DNA of 64,000 nt from Dipylidium caninum (Eukaryota > Platyhelminthes > Cestoda > Cyclophyllidea > Dipylidiidae): NCBI GenBank assembly GCA_017562135.1, contig QEYB01001398.1, positions 186,001-250,000 of the forward strand, in the 5' to 3' direction. Shown here piece after piece: positions 24,101 through 35,452 of this stretch. The notes below the pieces were generated by a model. That model ran no database searches. It had not been told where the DNA came from and worked only from the letters and a program-made list of their open reading frames with translations. Numbering within the stretch: the first letter of the stretch is position 1; each line of letters begins with the position of its first letter. A program made the position numbers and the translations under genes.

Positions 24101-27100
24101 CAGTAACGCAGTCCAGAACTGCGGCGGCGGATCAGAGGAGACCTAGCTCGCTTGTTGTGAACCTCTTTCTCCCGCGAAAATCACATAAAACCCGAATTCG
24201 TCCTCACTCTTAAAAAATACTCGAGGAGGCGATCCTCCAAATGGATAGAGGAGGGACTGTGTGGACTTTGATTTCTCCCTTTTTCTCGATTCTTCATTAC
24301 ATTTCGCGTCTTCGTTGGGAAGTGTGTGAAGACTCCAGGCAGTTGGTGAGTCCCGCCCGCTGCCCATTGCAGGTGATGAGACACACTCGGCGTACACTTG
24401 CGTAGATAAGGGAAATCGCGAAGTTGTGCCACGTGGACGCTCGCATGGTGATGGGTTTTCCATTGCGTCTTTGTCGGAGTTCGACGTGACACGTGGGGCA
24501 GATTCCTGCCTGAGGATGATGACTGTTGTGCTTTCGCCCAGTTCCGCCTTAAGCAATCGAATCCATCTCCGCGGACGACTGCTTTTGTCCGCCTCCCCAC
24601 GAGGCGCGGCTTAATTTCCCAGCTCGAATACCCTGCCCACCGGTGTTCTGACCCTTGAGGGGGCGAATTCCCGCCCGCGAGGCTGGAAAGTAACCGCCCA
24701 CCCACCTCGACCGTCGGAGAGGATCGCGCACCGTAGTTTCTTTTACTACTGCAACATCTGTGAGTTGAAAGCATTAAAAAAGGCACTTCATTCCAATGTT
24801 AGACGAGTCTTGCTGTGGAGACGGGGGGACCAACCCCCCCAGGGATGGAGTAACCCGTCGACGCCCGCGTGCTTTTTCGTATTCAGTGGGATTTCAGGGG
24901 GATGCGAGGAGAGGGCTGTGCAGACCTCCTGAGAGAAATTTTTCCCTCCGACCGCCCTAGTGCCCCTGCGAACAATGCCTGGCCGAACGGCAAACGGGTA
25001 GAGGGGCGGGTCCTCGGACCTCCTGACCCTCGTCCAAAAGAAGGAACCGGAGCCACGGGTTTCGCGCAGATGGCGGAGCCGGTATGCCATGGCTCACCTC
25101 CGAATAAGCCAAAATCCTCATATTTTCGCGTTTATATACAAAAAGCAGCATATGTTTTGCTGCCTGGCATAAGTGCCAGGCGGTGGTCAGGCTGGAACAC
25201 CTCCTGCGCGGTCGCCACGGTCCGCAAGGGGTCGTGGACTTGCGACTTTGGCAGGGGATGTCTTAGACTTCGGCCTATTTGCGCCTTTTTAAACAGGGCC
25301 CCGAAATCGCGCAGAAGATGGAAAGGAAGATGGCGAGGACTGAGGCACTCGAGACACACTGACGTCTGTTCGGACGTGCCAACGCACCGTCTATTTGTCT
25401 ACCGTCGCGAAACTGCTGCCCCAACGTCCTTTTGCCTTCCTCTCCGCCATCTCCCGATCAAAGACCCTGACCGCTCGGCAGCGGAAGCACCGCAGGCACG
25501 GAAGGAAGAGGGGCGAACAGAGGAAAGGCGGCAGTGACCGTGGAACGCACAAAAACGTCGGTTGCAGAGGAGGTGGAGTGGAGCGACTTTGAAAAAGCGA
25601 GCCTACGCGAGGCCAGGATCAAAGGAGCCAAATGGAGCCTATTAATTTATCCGTGGTGGGACGAAGTCGCACAAAAAGGCGGCTCCTTCGTCCTCTTTCG
25701 GCCCTGGTGCAGTTGACGCGCGGGAATCCACGATGCTGCGCATTCTGCGTGTCTGGGCTGAGCGAAAAAGAGCCCTGAAGACGTCGAAATGATGAGGGAT
25801 GCGCTTGTTTAACTTCCCTCGACCTTTCCGTAGAGGCAGCCCTTTGAAGTTCCCACGGTGAAAGGTTCGGGTTTTGTGTGAAAGGGAGTTGCTGAGGTGG
25901 ACCGGCAGCGTTCGAGGACCTCGCATTTCTGAGACTCCCTTCGATGAAGGTAGAAGGGTTTTCAAGCCCAAGAAACGAGAAATTAAACAGAAGATGGAGG
26001 CTGAGGGACCGCAGTCTGGCCGATTTGATCACCACCAATTGGTTTATTCCCGGACCGGTGGGAGGTGCGCTGAACGCCGGTGCCGGGAAGGCCTAACCGA
26101 GGAACGCTGTCAGACCAGCCGCGGTGCGAGCGGATCCTTAGCAGGTCAGCCGGTCGCGACGCCTCCGCAGTCACTGTTTTGGAGTCCGGCAGACGATACA
26201 CCCTCCGCCGAGGGGACGCCGGTTCGCCTCCGTAAGGAAGAAGATGGCGACGTGACACTTGTCGCAGTGGCCGCTTTCCCGGGGTCTGCGGAACCTCGTG
26301 GCCACGTAGGAAACGCTGACGGTGTGGGACCCAGCTGCCCTCGCCAGGTCTCGTCCACAGGTGGAAAATGGCTCGTCTTCCTTCCCATCGTCGTGAGGAC
26401 GATGGTCCCGCGGATCCCCTTGGTGCCATTTGATATTGGGCCGCCGTGTGGGCAGCTGGCGCGTTCTGCTTCCTCCACTCGACTCGCCGATGCTGGTAAT
26501 TTAATCCTCCTTCGTCAGGTGGCTCCGGTCGCAAACTGCAGCCTTCAATCACTCGTGTGTCGCACTTCGAGGCAAAGTGCAGCAGTCGTCGACTCTTATT
26601 TTCGTGCGCTTGTTGAAGGCACCGCCTCGACGGGGCAAACCGCGCACCTCCACAAGGCTGTCAGGCGTTCTCGAGTTATGCACTGAGATCGCTCTTGTCA
26701 CTCAGCGCCCCCACGTCGTTGAGGGTCAAAATGTCGCCCCTTTCGACAGACGCGATGAGTGCTGATCGCGGACCGCGTGGAGATGTGGAAAAGCGTCCAG
26801 ACCTGAGCACTTGGGGGCGCCGGCGAGCCCCAATGAGACCGCCGCGGCTTTAGCGGGACCGCTTAAGTGTCTGTGGCAGGCGAGTCCTCGTCGGACTGCT
26901 CCACTCCAGAGGCGCCTTCACGCCGCTGACGGAGGTCGTCTCCCGCGCGGTCCATCCGCCTTCGAGGCTTCGCCAGAGGTCACTTTACCATGAGGAGAGG
27001 AGAGTTTTGACTGTTTTTTCCTAAAATCGCAGCGACTATTGGCCTGAAACCCAAAATTACCCTCCCCATTTTAACGGTTAGACCGCACATTTCCTTTGAT

Positions 27101-30100
27101 CTCCTCACGTCCATTCAAAAATCGTGTTATTCCTTTAAGGTACTTAAAGGTTCATCACCGTCATTTTGTCCTTCAGGCCATGAGAGTCTGCAAACCATTG
27201 CCGATTTGGCTCGTTTCATAACACACTAATCTTCCCCTATGATCTACGATCCCCGCGGCGCCATAATTAGGCAACTTTGATCCTCGCTCCTCCACCTTCC
27301 TTGCTTTTTCGAGAAGTAGACAGTCAACACGGTGAGTTGGGATGTCAGATTGCCTACCACCAACTGACACGCTAACCACTGTCGCTTTTTCCGCATGCAA
27401 ATTGGTCCCTGACACTGCCACGCCGCTGACACTTCCTTCTGCTCTTTGATTTTTTGCCTCGCCTCCGGTGCCCAACTCGAATTTACCCCATTTGCGCCTT
27501 TTGTGTCTCCGCGTCGCGCCTTCCCGCTCCTCTCGCCGCCCTGATGAGTCCCACGATGTGGCCGCTCGACTTGGACCTCCGCGTGGGTCTTCGTCCCCAC
27601 CTGCGAGCAATTTGGGGCTCATTTGTGGCTCTGGGCAAGGAGACTCCCGAAGGAGTCAAGAGCCCCCCGGCGCTAATGCCGCCTCTGCTGGGCGGCCCTG
27701 CCTCCGAGGGGACCAGAAACTCCTCTACTCACGGAAGTTGCCCGTTGGCAGAGACTGAGACGGTAGCCAAACGATCCGCCCGTTTCATAAATTGGTAGTT
27801 GGCAGTTTGCAACCACCAGACCGACCGCGGGAGTCACCGATGAGCCCAGGGGACAAAGGCGCCTTCCAAAGTATCTCACGACATTCAGGGGAGAGGAGGG
27901 CATGAAGCTGGCGGCGACGAAGAGGGGCGCTCGGTAAGTTGGCTAAAAGGCGAGGGAAAGGCCCCAGGCCCATGCTGCAATCTCTCCTCCCTTTCGCCAC
28001 TCGGCAACGGAGGAGAAACTTCACCGACTTGGTCGCACTGAGCGCCAACACACAGGCGCGGTTGAACGCTAGTCTCAGTCATGAGACGAGTTTCTACGCA
28101 CGGACTGGCAGTTGACGGCAGTCGGGCAAAGCCACATTCGTGTCGGGAGAACGCAGAATGGCTTCCCCACTAGCCCCGGCCACTCCTCCGTCTGCCACCT
28201 CCGCCGGAGTGCGTTGTCCTCTCACACCCTGCCGACCTCGACGCCGTAAGTGGTCGTGAGGTGATGGGTGGCGAGGAGGACTCGCTCGGCGGGACACAGC
28301 AAAGCCGATGTGTTCATTCGTTTCTTCCCAGTTTTATGTCAACAGTACAAACCCACGGTGAAACGTCACCATCCTCCGTTTCTTTAATTTCGCTGTGGCT
28401 TCATTTTCAAAGGTCGTCAGTAGCCGGAGACCGTCTCCGCTTCATAGGACGATTTGTCCGACTGTTGACACAGGCGCATTTGCCGCTGCCCCGTGACCCG
28501 GTGGGCAGCGGACGCCGTCGGACGGAGAGGGCGGCGGACTGGGGTCACTCCGGTCGCCAAGGCACCAGTAACCCCTGACTCGACGGTCCGCGGAGCGGCC
28601 ACACGCCGCCGTCGGACTGGCCGGCGGGCGGACAGGCGGGCGGACGGGCGCACGCACTCCCGCCCGTCTGGTGTGCGCGGCTCCGCACACTTCAAAGTGC
28701 CGAACGCGCACGGTAGAGGCGAGATTTAAGGTGAAAGCACGGATGGACACTCGACCGCCCCGGGGAGAAAAAAAACCACTTGCCAACTTCCAAATACGCT
28801 GTAACGTAACGATATAAGTGATAAAAACGGCGCCCGACTAGAAACTGACTTGTTTCTCTACCTCCAATTGCCGCTTTAGGGCCTTCAGTGGAGCGCTTCT
28901 TCACGTGATCCTTCCTGTTGTCACGTACGAGTGTTGTCTCCTGTACTAGTTTGAGAAATGATGGTCTCCAGCGGCCGGCGTGTGTCGGGCCGGTTTCGGG
29001 CAGCGAGTGTGTGTCAGTTGGAGTGATTTCTCTCGGAAACTCTGGTTAGGTCGAGTTCCTGGTTCACTGAGGCGGGTCGCCGTCTGTCCACTTGTTCCTC
29101 CGGATCCGTCGCCTGCTCTCAACCGGCGGGGTTCCACCAGACCACCGTATTCGGGCCACACCGCCCACGGACAGGGGATTCGGACAAGAAAGTCACTGGT
29201 TTAGCGCTCAGTGGGGGCCACGTGGGCCCAGACGGTGCCTGGCTTGACTCTGCCCGCCCTCCCAACTTCTCGACGAGGTACATGAAGCAAACTGAGCAGG
29301 AGTGGGCAACGGAAAGATTCATTCTTTTCTTTCGCCCAATCCGACACGCAATTCAGCCATAATGGAGTCGCCTCCGTTGCAACCAAAGAAAGCCATTCCC
29401 TCGTTGTCCGAGCATGTGGGGGAAAACGTGGGCTGCAGCCGCGCGCTTCGACTCCAGCCTCGACCTCGAAGACGGCACAGCGAGTTTGTTTTCCCGCCCC
29501 CGCGAGGCCCGGAGAGGGGAACGACGCGCATCCTTGCAAGCACGTCCATCGCCGGCCGCTTTTTGTGACGGGACCCCCTGAGGCCAGGACCGCCGTGGAG
29601 TTGACGAGGAGCCCTTCTTTGTCCGCAGCCCCGCGCTCATCATGCGCCACCCGGACGGTTGGTGGCTGTCGGCTGGCCAGGAAGTGGGCGGAAGTGTCAC
29701 ATCGTTTGGGCGCTGAGAGGGTCTGAACCGCGCCGACTTTCCACCGAGACACGCAGCCTCACCTGCAAGACGGACCAGATGCCGACAAACGCGCCCGTCC
29801 CGCTGACTGGCACTCCGCTCGGGGCGTTAAAGGTGGTGGTGGCCAAGGTGCAACCTCGACTCTCCCCCTAATGAATTTATATGATTATTTGGTGTTTAAA
29901 AAAGCTATTCGGCCCCTAAACATCCACGAAAAGACATGAAATTCCCGCCTTTTTGCTAGGCCGCCACTCTATCTGGTTGCCGTTTTCGCTTCCAAATGCC
30001 TTAACAAGACACCGTCGAGGGCCCTTTGTCGTATGTGCCGGTGCGATGCATTTTTTCTTTCTTTCCTGCGACTCCCGGAAACCTTAGAACTCACAAGGCA

Positions 30101-30180
30101 GGCCAGGCGGCGGGGCGGGCGGAGGGGCCGGGGGGCGGTTGGACTTCAAAGGCGTACCGCATCGCGCCTTACCTCACCAC
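21106..30180. other. Long region without a supported gene, AT-rich then GC-rich from about 22 kb
   Basis: After UBE2N copy 2 the sequence stays AT-leaning to about 22 kb and then becomes GC-rich. Open frames are numerous but overlap on both strands and show no domain I know, including the 270-residue frame at 25874-26686. A short tandem TTTGCG array lies near 22985-23006. Nothing here meets a standard for annotation as a gene. Confidence 0.45.
21978..22009. repeat. AT-rich microsatellite (TA)n
   Basis: Imperfect TA repeat, with TTTATATG interruptions, near the border between the AT-rich and GC-rich segments. Confidence 0.85.
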
Positions 30181-30573
30181 TTTGGCTTTCTCTTTCTCTC
30201 TCGCTCTCGCTCTCTGCACCTCTCACTCACTTGCTCGCTCGCTCGCTGGCTGCCTGCCTGCCTGCCTGCCCGCCTGGCTGGGTGGGTGGGTGACTGGCAG
30301 GCTCCCCCTCTCCGCCTCCCTCGCCCTTCCTCGGCAAAGGATACAACTTCTCGGGGCTGGTCAGGTTTCAGGATGTATCGAAGAGGTGGAGGAGGCTGAG
30401 GGAGGGAGACAGAGAGACACAGACAGTGACAGTGAGAAAGCGAGGGAGGGACACAGAGACTGCGAGGCGCAGCGAGAGAGGGAGGCGGGCGGGCGGGCAG
30501 GCAGGGAGGCAAGGAGGCAGGGGAGGAGGAGGCGAAGAAGAAGAGGAAGAGGGAGTAAAAGAAAGTGCGCGCC

Positions 30574-30610
<37 letters not shown>
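30181..30610. repeat. Low-complexity block: pyrimidine tract, CTCG/CTGC runs, purine tract and (GA)n
   Basis: CT-rich sequence at 30181-30240 passes into CTCG and CCTG tetranucleotide runs. From about 30400 it becomes a nearly pure purine strand that ends in a perfect GA dinucleotide tract at about 30577-30610. The flanking strand asymmetry is strong. Open frames here encode only Ser/Leu or Arg/Glu repeats and should be ignored. Confidence 0.9.
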
Positions 30611-30612
<2 letters not shown>

Positions 30613-33600
30613 AAAGACACCGCATTGGGGGCTGGTGGACGTCAAAATCAACCCTTGCCGAGTCCGAGGGAACCAGGTAAAGGCGAATAGGTTGGTTCTG
30701 GTCTTGCAGGACCAAAGACCTGCCGTACAAAGTGCAACTTCGGGACAAAAGCGACAGGTCGGGAATTGGCTGCGGTGAGGGTGACTGGTGGAGCGTGGCG
30801 ATGTCCAAGACGATTCTCCTCACAAATCCGGTCGGGTGAAGCAGTCCTCCCCTTCCACGTCTCGACCACCTCTGCTGGATACTTCATCTGACCGAGCCGG
30901 TTCCGCCGGAGTGCGGCAGTGGAGAAAGGCAACCGCCAACTGGCTGTGCTTGGTCAGGAGGCGCCAGCAGTCTGCCGGTTCGTAGAGGAGGCGTTGAGCC
31001 TCCTGCCTTCATCCTTGGCGCGTGGAGCGAAGTGTGATGACCCCCGAAGTATTCGAAGTGGGCCTTCACCGCCCGTTCCACCGCCATTCCGGCGACGAAA
31101 GTGGCCCCCACTTCTCAAAGTGGGGAAAAGTTAGTGCTGAGGGGATGGTAGCCCTGCGACGAGGAGATGCCAAATTCGACAAACGCACAACAGCCTGTTC
31201 GTGATGTTGGCCGAATCCTTTCACTCCGCTTGTAGATCTTCAGCGTTGGCCCGACATGCCGTCGGAATGCCGAATCGTCCGGCGGTTTCGGTCTGGAGGC
31301 AGGAGGGCAGTCCGTGACGAATCGGCCCCGAGAGGGGGACCGCGTGGGAATAAAAGTGAAATCACACCATCGGGCGAGTGGGAGAGCACCTTCGTCTGTC
31401 CTCGCTATTGTCGTCTGCTAGACAGGCTAGCTAACAACTGCATGTTCAGACGGGTGTGAATTTAATTTAAAGACCCAGTAAATAGGCAGCGAGGGAGCGA
31501 GCCAGCTACCGAGAGGGAGCGAACATAACACGGCGATCGGAGGCCAGTCCACGGCCTCGGCATAATTCGTGGCTATGCAATCGCCGGCGCGAGATCAAAG
31601 GTGGCCACATCAAAGGGAAGGCTGGCCAGGGAGATGGCCGGAGGCGAGGCCGCGGGTGAGAAGGACGGAGCGAGCGAGGGAAAGAGAGGCCGAGAGGGCG
31701 AGCGAGAAGGGAAGAGGTGACGCGGGAGCGAGAGAAATCGTGTTGGGGTGCGAGATCGCCCGAGGAGGCGTGTCCATTCACCGCGTCCACCTTTACCCAA
31801 TAATAAAAATTCCGTGCTTCCGGACACGGATTCCGACTTCACGAGGCCGCGATCCCACGCCGCTGCGCTATCAGTCGGCGACCGTCCTGCGGCGGTTTGT
31901 GGAACGTGCAGTTTCACAATTAGTATTTTTTCGAGGACCTTTGGACGCCACTAAAGGAGCCACACGCGGTGCTCCCCGTGCGGCCGAGGTGGCCGAGCGC
32001 CTCGCGCGCTGCTCGCCTCGAGCCGGCACATTGTCCGTCCACCGCGCAGGGAGCATGTCCACGGGCGGAGGTGGTTTCACCGCGCATGTTTACGCGTCCT
32101 ATTTGAAGAGCCACCGGAAGCTCGTCCATCTGCAGGTCAAATGACTCACTTTTCTAAGGTTTAAGAAGAGTAATTCTTTTCACAAGATAACAACTGACTT
32201 CCATGACTGCCTGGCCTTTCGTCGGAGATATTCCATCCTTCTGGTCATCGAGCCCTCCATGAATGCGCTCGGGCTCCGTCCATTGGAGCTCCTCCGAGCG
32301 TAACGGCCCCAACGCCTTAACGCTGAGCACCAAATGCCCTCCCTCGCTTTAACACATTCTCACCGGAAGCTTTTGGCGCCCTTTTCCACTGCGCTGTAGG
32401 GGGACAAGCCCGACGAGCCCGACAAAATCGAGGGCCACTTTACGCGCCTGCCTCGCAAGGAGACTCCGCGGTTTCACAAGTCGGTCTCCCCCCCCCCCCT
32501 GCACCCATCGTCAGCACCTGCTGGAAGGCGCGGAGGGTGGACATTTCGGCTGAAGAGTGGTCCATTCCAGCGGCCTTTAAGTGAGGCTGTCAGGGCTGAC
32601 GGGAACGCAGTCAGGCCTGAATGCGATTGAAATTCCTCGACGGGAGTGCCGAACTTCGCCTCGGCATGCCCCCACGCCGACTCGAGAGCGGACGTGGAGT
32701 AGGTGCGACTCCCCTCCAGGCTGGTTCATCGCACCTTTCGGCAGCGGTGGGTCACACGAGTTGCGACCCCTCGACGAGGCGAGGTCATCGGGAGCGTCGC
32801 GCAGCTCCAGTGACGTTTGAGTGTTGATTTAATGTGCTGATAGACCAAGACACCAACTCGGTGGGAAAAATCCTTATGGCGTTTGCTTTCTCCACGGGGA
32901 GAAACGCCGCTGGAGAGAGGAGCTCCTTTTTGTCCTGCCTTCTGCTTCCTTACTGTCCTGCGAGTGCTCCAACGACGTTCCTGGCGCCCTTCTCTCCCTG
33001 CCTCGTTGCCATCTCCGCGAGTGGACGATGACGCCGGCGTCAGACAGCACTCGTTTTGGCTAAGCTTCACGCTCTTCCTCTGAGGAAGCTTGTTGAAAGG
33101 GCCGTCAGGACGCCCAAGTGCTCCACGCTCAGGCAGGCGGTTCCTTTCCTCCACCAGACGGCTGCGAGGATTTCGTTGACTAACGCGAGGAATTCGGGAA
33201 GAGGAGGGCACGAGTCTAAGGAATGACAGACGAAGGCGAAAACTGCGTTTATTGTGCAATTCGGCCGCCCTCGTGACTGTAGGACGCGTTGAAGCAGAAG
33301 GCGGGGCTGCAGGAGGTCTGTCCACGCCCGTAAAGCCCGCCGGTGGGGGGGGGGGAAGGGGCCGCTTTAACACCAAGAATGCGTGAGCATTTCAGGGGAA
33401 GACGGGTACTGTTAGGAGACAACATAAATGACAGATCAAAGGTAGCAGAACCCGCTCGGACGGGGGAAGTGGAGGGAGACATTAAATGGGACATTTTGCG
33501 ACACTTGTTCCAATAAACCAGGAATGCTCCTTAACGATTCCTTTACGCTATTTGCCACTCCAAGCAGACTTACACCGGCTGATGCGTAAACATCCCATTT

Positions 33601-35323
33601 CGAAGGCATAACCATAACGCGCAACGAGCAAATCGAGTGCCCCTTGGTGATTTCAGCCTCCCCAACGGTTTCATGTGTGGGTGCAACGAGTGTCGATGTG
33701 GGAGCCGGCGCTGCCCACGCTATTTCCCCACCCATTTATATTTGGGCTGCCCAGTTGAAAACGAATGACTGTAGGCCTGATTTAAGTTGGAAGGCTAGTT
33801 CCAGGGCGTTTTGCGCTTTGACGGACGAGGTGGGCGTAGCCGAGCGTGGGGACGTGGAGGGGCGGCGTCCCCAACTCCCCGGTAGGCCATCGTCCCGACG
33901 GTTGAGGGACTTCGTGGCATTTGGTATCCACTGGAGAAAAAGAGAATCTGCGATGATGCTACGTCGCGTTGCGCGCGTCTCTGTCCATATTTTCGTCCGC
34001 AGCCACTCCGTCCACCCACGACCTTCGTCAGACTGTTTCCACAGCCTCCAGTAGCATTCCACACCTCGCCTGAGTCTTTAGACCTGTCCCCCGCCCGCGC
34101 CCCGCCCCCGCCCCCAGGCGCATTTAACCTCGCCAGGCACGGACCACCTAGGTTGCGCCTCCTTACGCCACTCCGATATCGATTTCCGATTAGTCGTGCC
34201 TCGATCGAAGCCGCCGCGAGTGTTTCCCGTGTCCACTCGGTGACTCTGCGCTCGGGCCAACGCGACGGTGGCAGAATGCGGCCTGAGGAGAAACGCGCGG
34301 GACGCGACTGGGAGACCTGCCGAGGGAGGGGAAAAAGTGCTCCGGCAGACTGCCTCGGCGTCTGGCGGAAAGAAGGACTCGAAAACGAAAGCTAACAAGA
34401 TCAGAATGGAATTTAAATTTTCACTACTGTTCGTCGGTGTGTGTGGGAAATCGCTTTGATCTTTGCGCCGAAGTATTTCCTCCCCATTCCAGCGGGCAGA
34501 AGGAAGCCAGGTAGGAGGGATGGACGTTGGTACGTGCATGTGTGCGTGCGTGTGTGTGTGTGTGTACGCGTGTGTGCGGAAGTGTGTCATTTTATTGGCC
34601 TAATTGTCTGTTAATAAGTCGCGACACACAGTACCGTCGCGTCCTGCCTTTGAAGTCTACTCTCATTAGAGGACACTAAAAGACAGAATGAAATCACTTC
34701 CCGGCCTCGCAGAATATGCGCTCCATCCCCCCCAGCCCCGCCCCCGCCCCCGCCTCCACTCGCGCCGAGCCGCCCCCTCCATTGTGGCTCCTACCTGCCG
34801 AAGACAGACGCCATGTCACGTCAGATGGCCTCTCACCCGGCCGCGAGAGTTCATGACTGTGCGCGAGGGAACTTGAAAATTTCCCACTTCGGATGTCTAC
34901 CTTCGGGGTCAAAACTCATACTGGACAGGGGAGAACGGATTTGGGATGTGGGCAAAGCGGCGAATTCCCTGTGAAACACATAGCAGCCCCATTAACAAAC
35001 ACACGATAAACCCGACTTTTCACTTTCTCGGATTTTAACAGCCATTTCCCCCAAACCATCGTTACAGCAGCATTCTTTGTAAATATTGTTGCGATGAGGC
35101 AATTGGGGTAGGGGGAGAGGAGGGGGAGGAGGGAGGGGAGTATTTACTGCGACACTCAGAACCTCCTGGTTCGATTTAACTCTTTTTTCACGGATTTCAA
35201 CAAAGTCGTCGCAAGGACGTTGACAGGATGAGATCGACTTAACGCCTCGGATGGAGAGGGGTTCGTTCAAGAGGGGATCCCCGACGGAGGTGCCAGAGAC
35301 AGCCCCAGAGGGGCCGCGCGCTG
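30611..35323. other. GC-rich region with low-complexity stretches, no confident gene
   Basis: Contains a purine-rich stretch (about 31490-31740), a poly-C run near 32490, a poly-G run near 33342 and a GT microsatellite near 34543-34564. One possible short exon at 32055-32135 is listed separately. No domain is recognisable in the remaining frames. Confidence 0.45.
32055..32135 (+). CDS. Candidate short first exon, unidentified
   Basis: An ATG opens 27 codons (MSTGGGGFTAHVYASYLKSH...) ending exactly at a donor-like CTGCAG/GTCAAA. Composition changes from Arg/Ala-rich noise to a plausible peptide at the ATG. I found no partner exon and recognise no family. Confidence 0.18.
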
Positions 35324-35403
35324 ATTGGCTGGCGGGCCGCGTGCCTGCAGCACCCACGCACCCACGCAGGAGGTGTGCGCGCACCCTCGGCAGCGCATAA
35401 AAG
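35324..35403 (+). promoter_or_regulatory. Probable core promoter of the secreted caspase-fold-like gene
   Basis: An inverted CCAAT box (GATTGGCTGG, about 35324-35333) and a TATA-like ATAAAAG at 35397-35403 lie 120 to 50 bp upstream of the ATG at 35453, in a GC-rich block. Spacing between the two is about 70 bp, as in classical animal promoters. No transcription start data are available. Confidence 0.4.
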
Positions 35404-35452
35404 CCTGGTGGAGGTGGTCGGCGGATCAAATCCCGTCCCACGCGATAATCGC

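Noticed and set aside
25874..26686. 270-residue plus-strand open frame
   Set aside because: Overlapped by long antisense frames, as expected in GC-rich DNA, with no domain.
30026..30823. Overlapping open frames rich in Ser/Leu or Arg/Glu
   Set aside because: They are translations of pyrimidine, purine and GA-repeat tracts.
31975..32050. tRNA-like GGCCGAGGTGGCCGAGC (resembles a Leu/Ser tRNA 5' half)
   Set aside because: No matching acceptor stem, anticodon arm or T-loop consensus follows.
35425..35440. GGATCAAATCCC, similar to a pol III B box
   Set aside because: No A box at suitable spacing. It lies in the 5' UTR of the gene starting at 35453.
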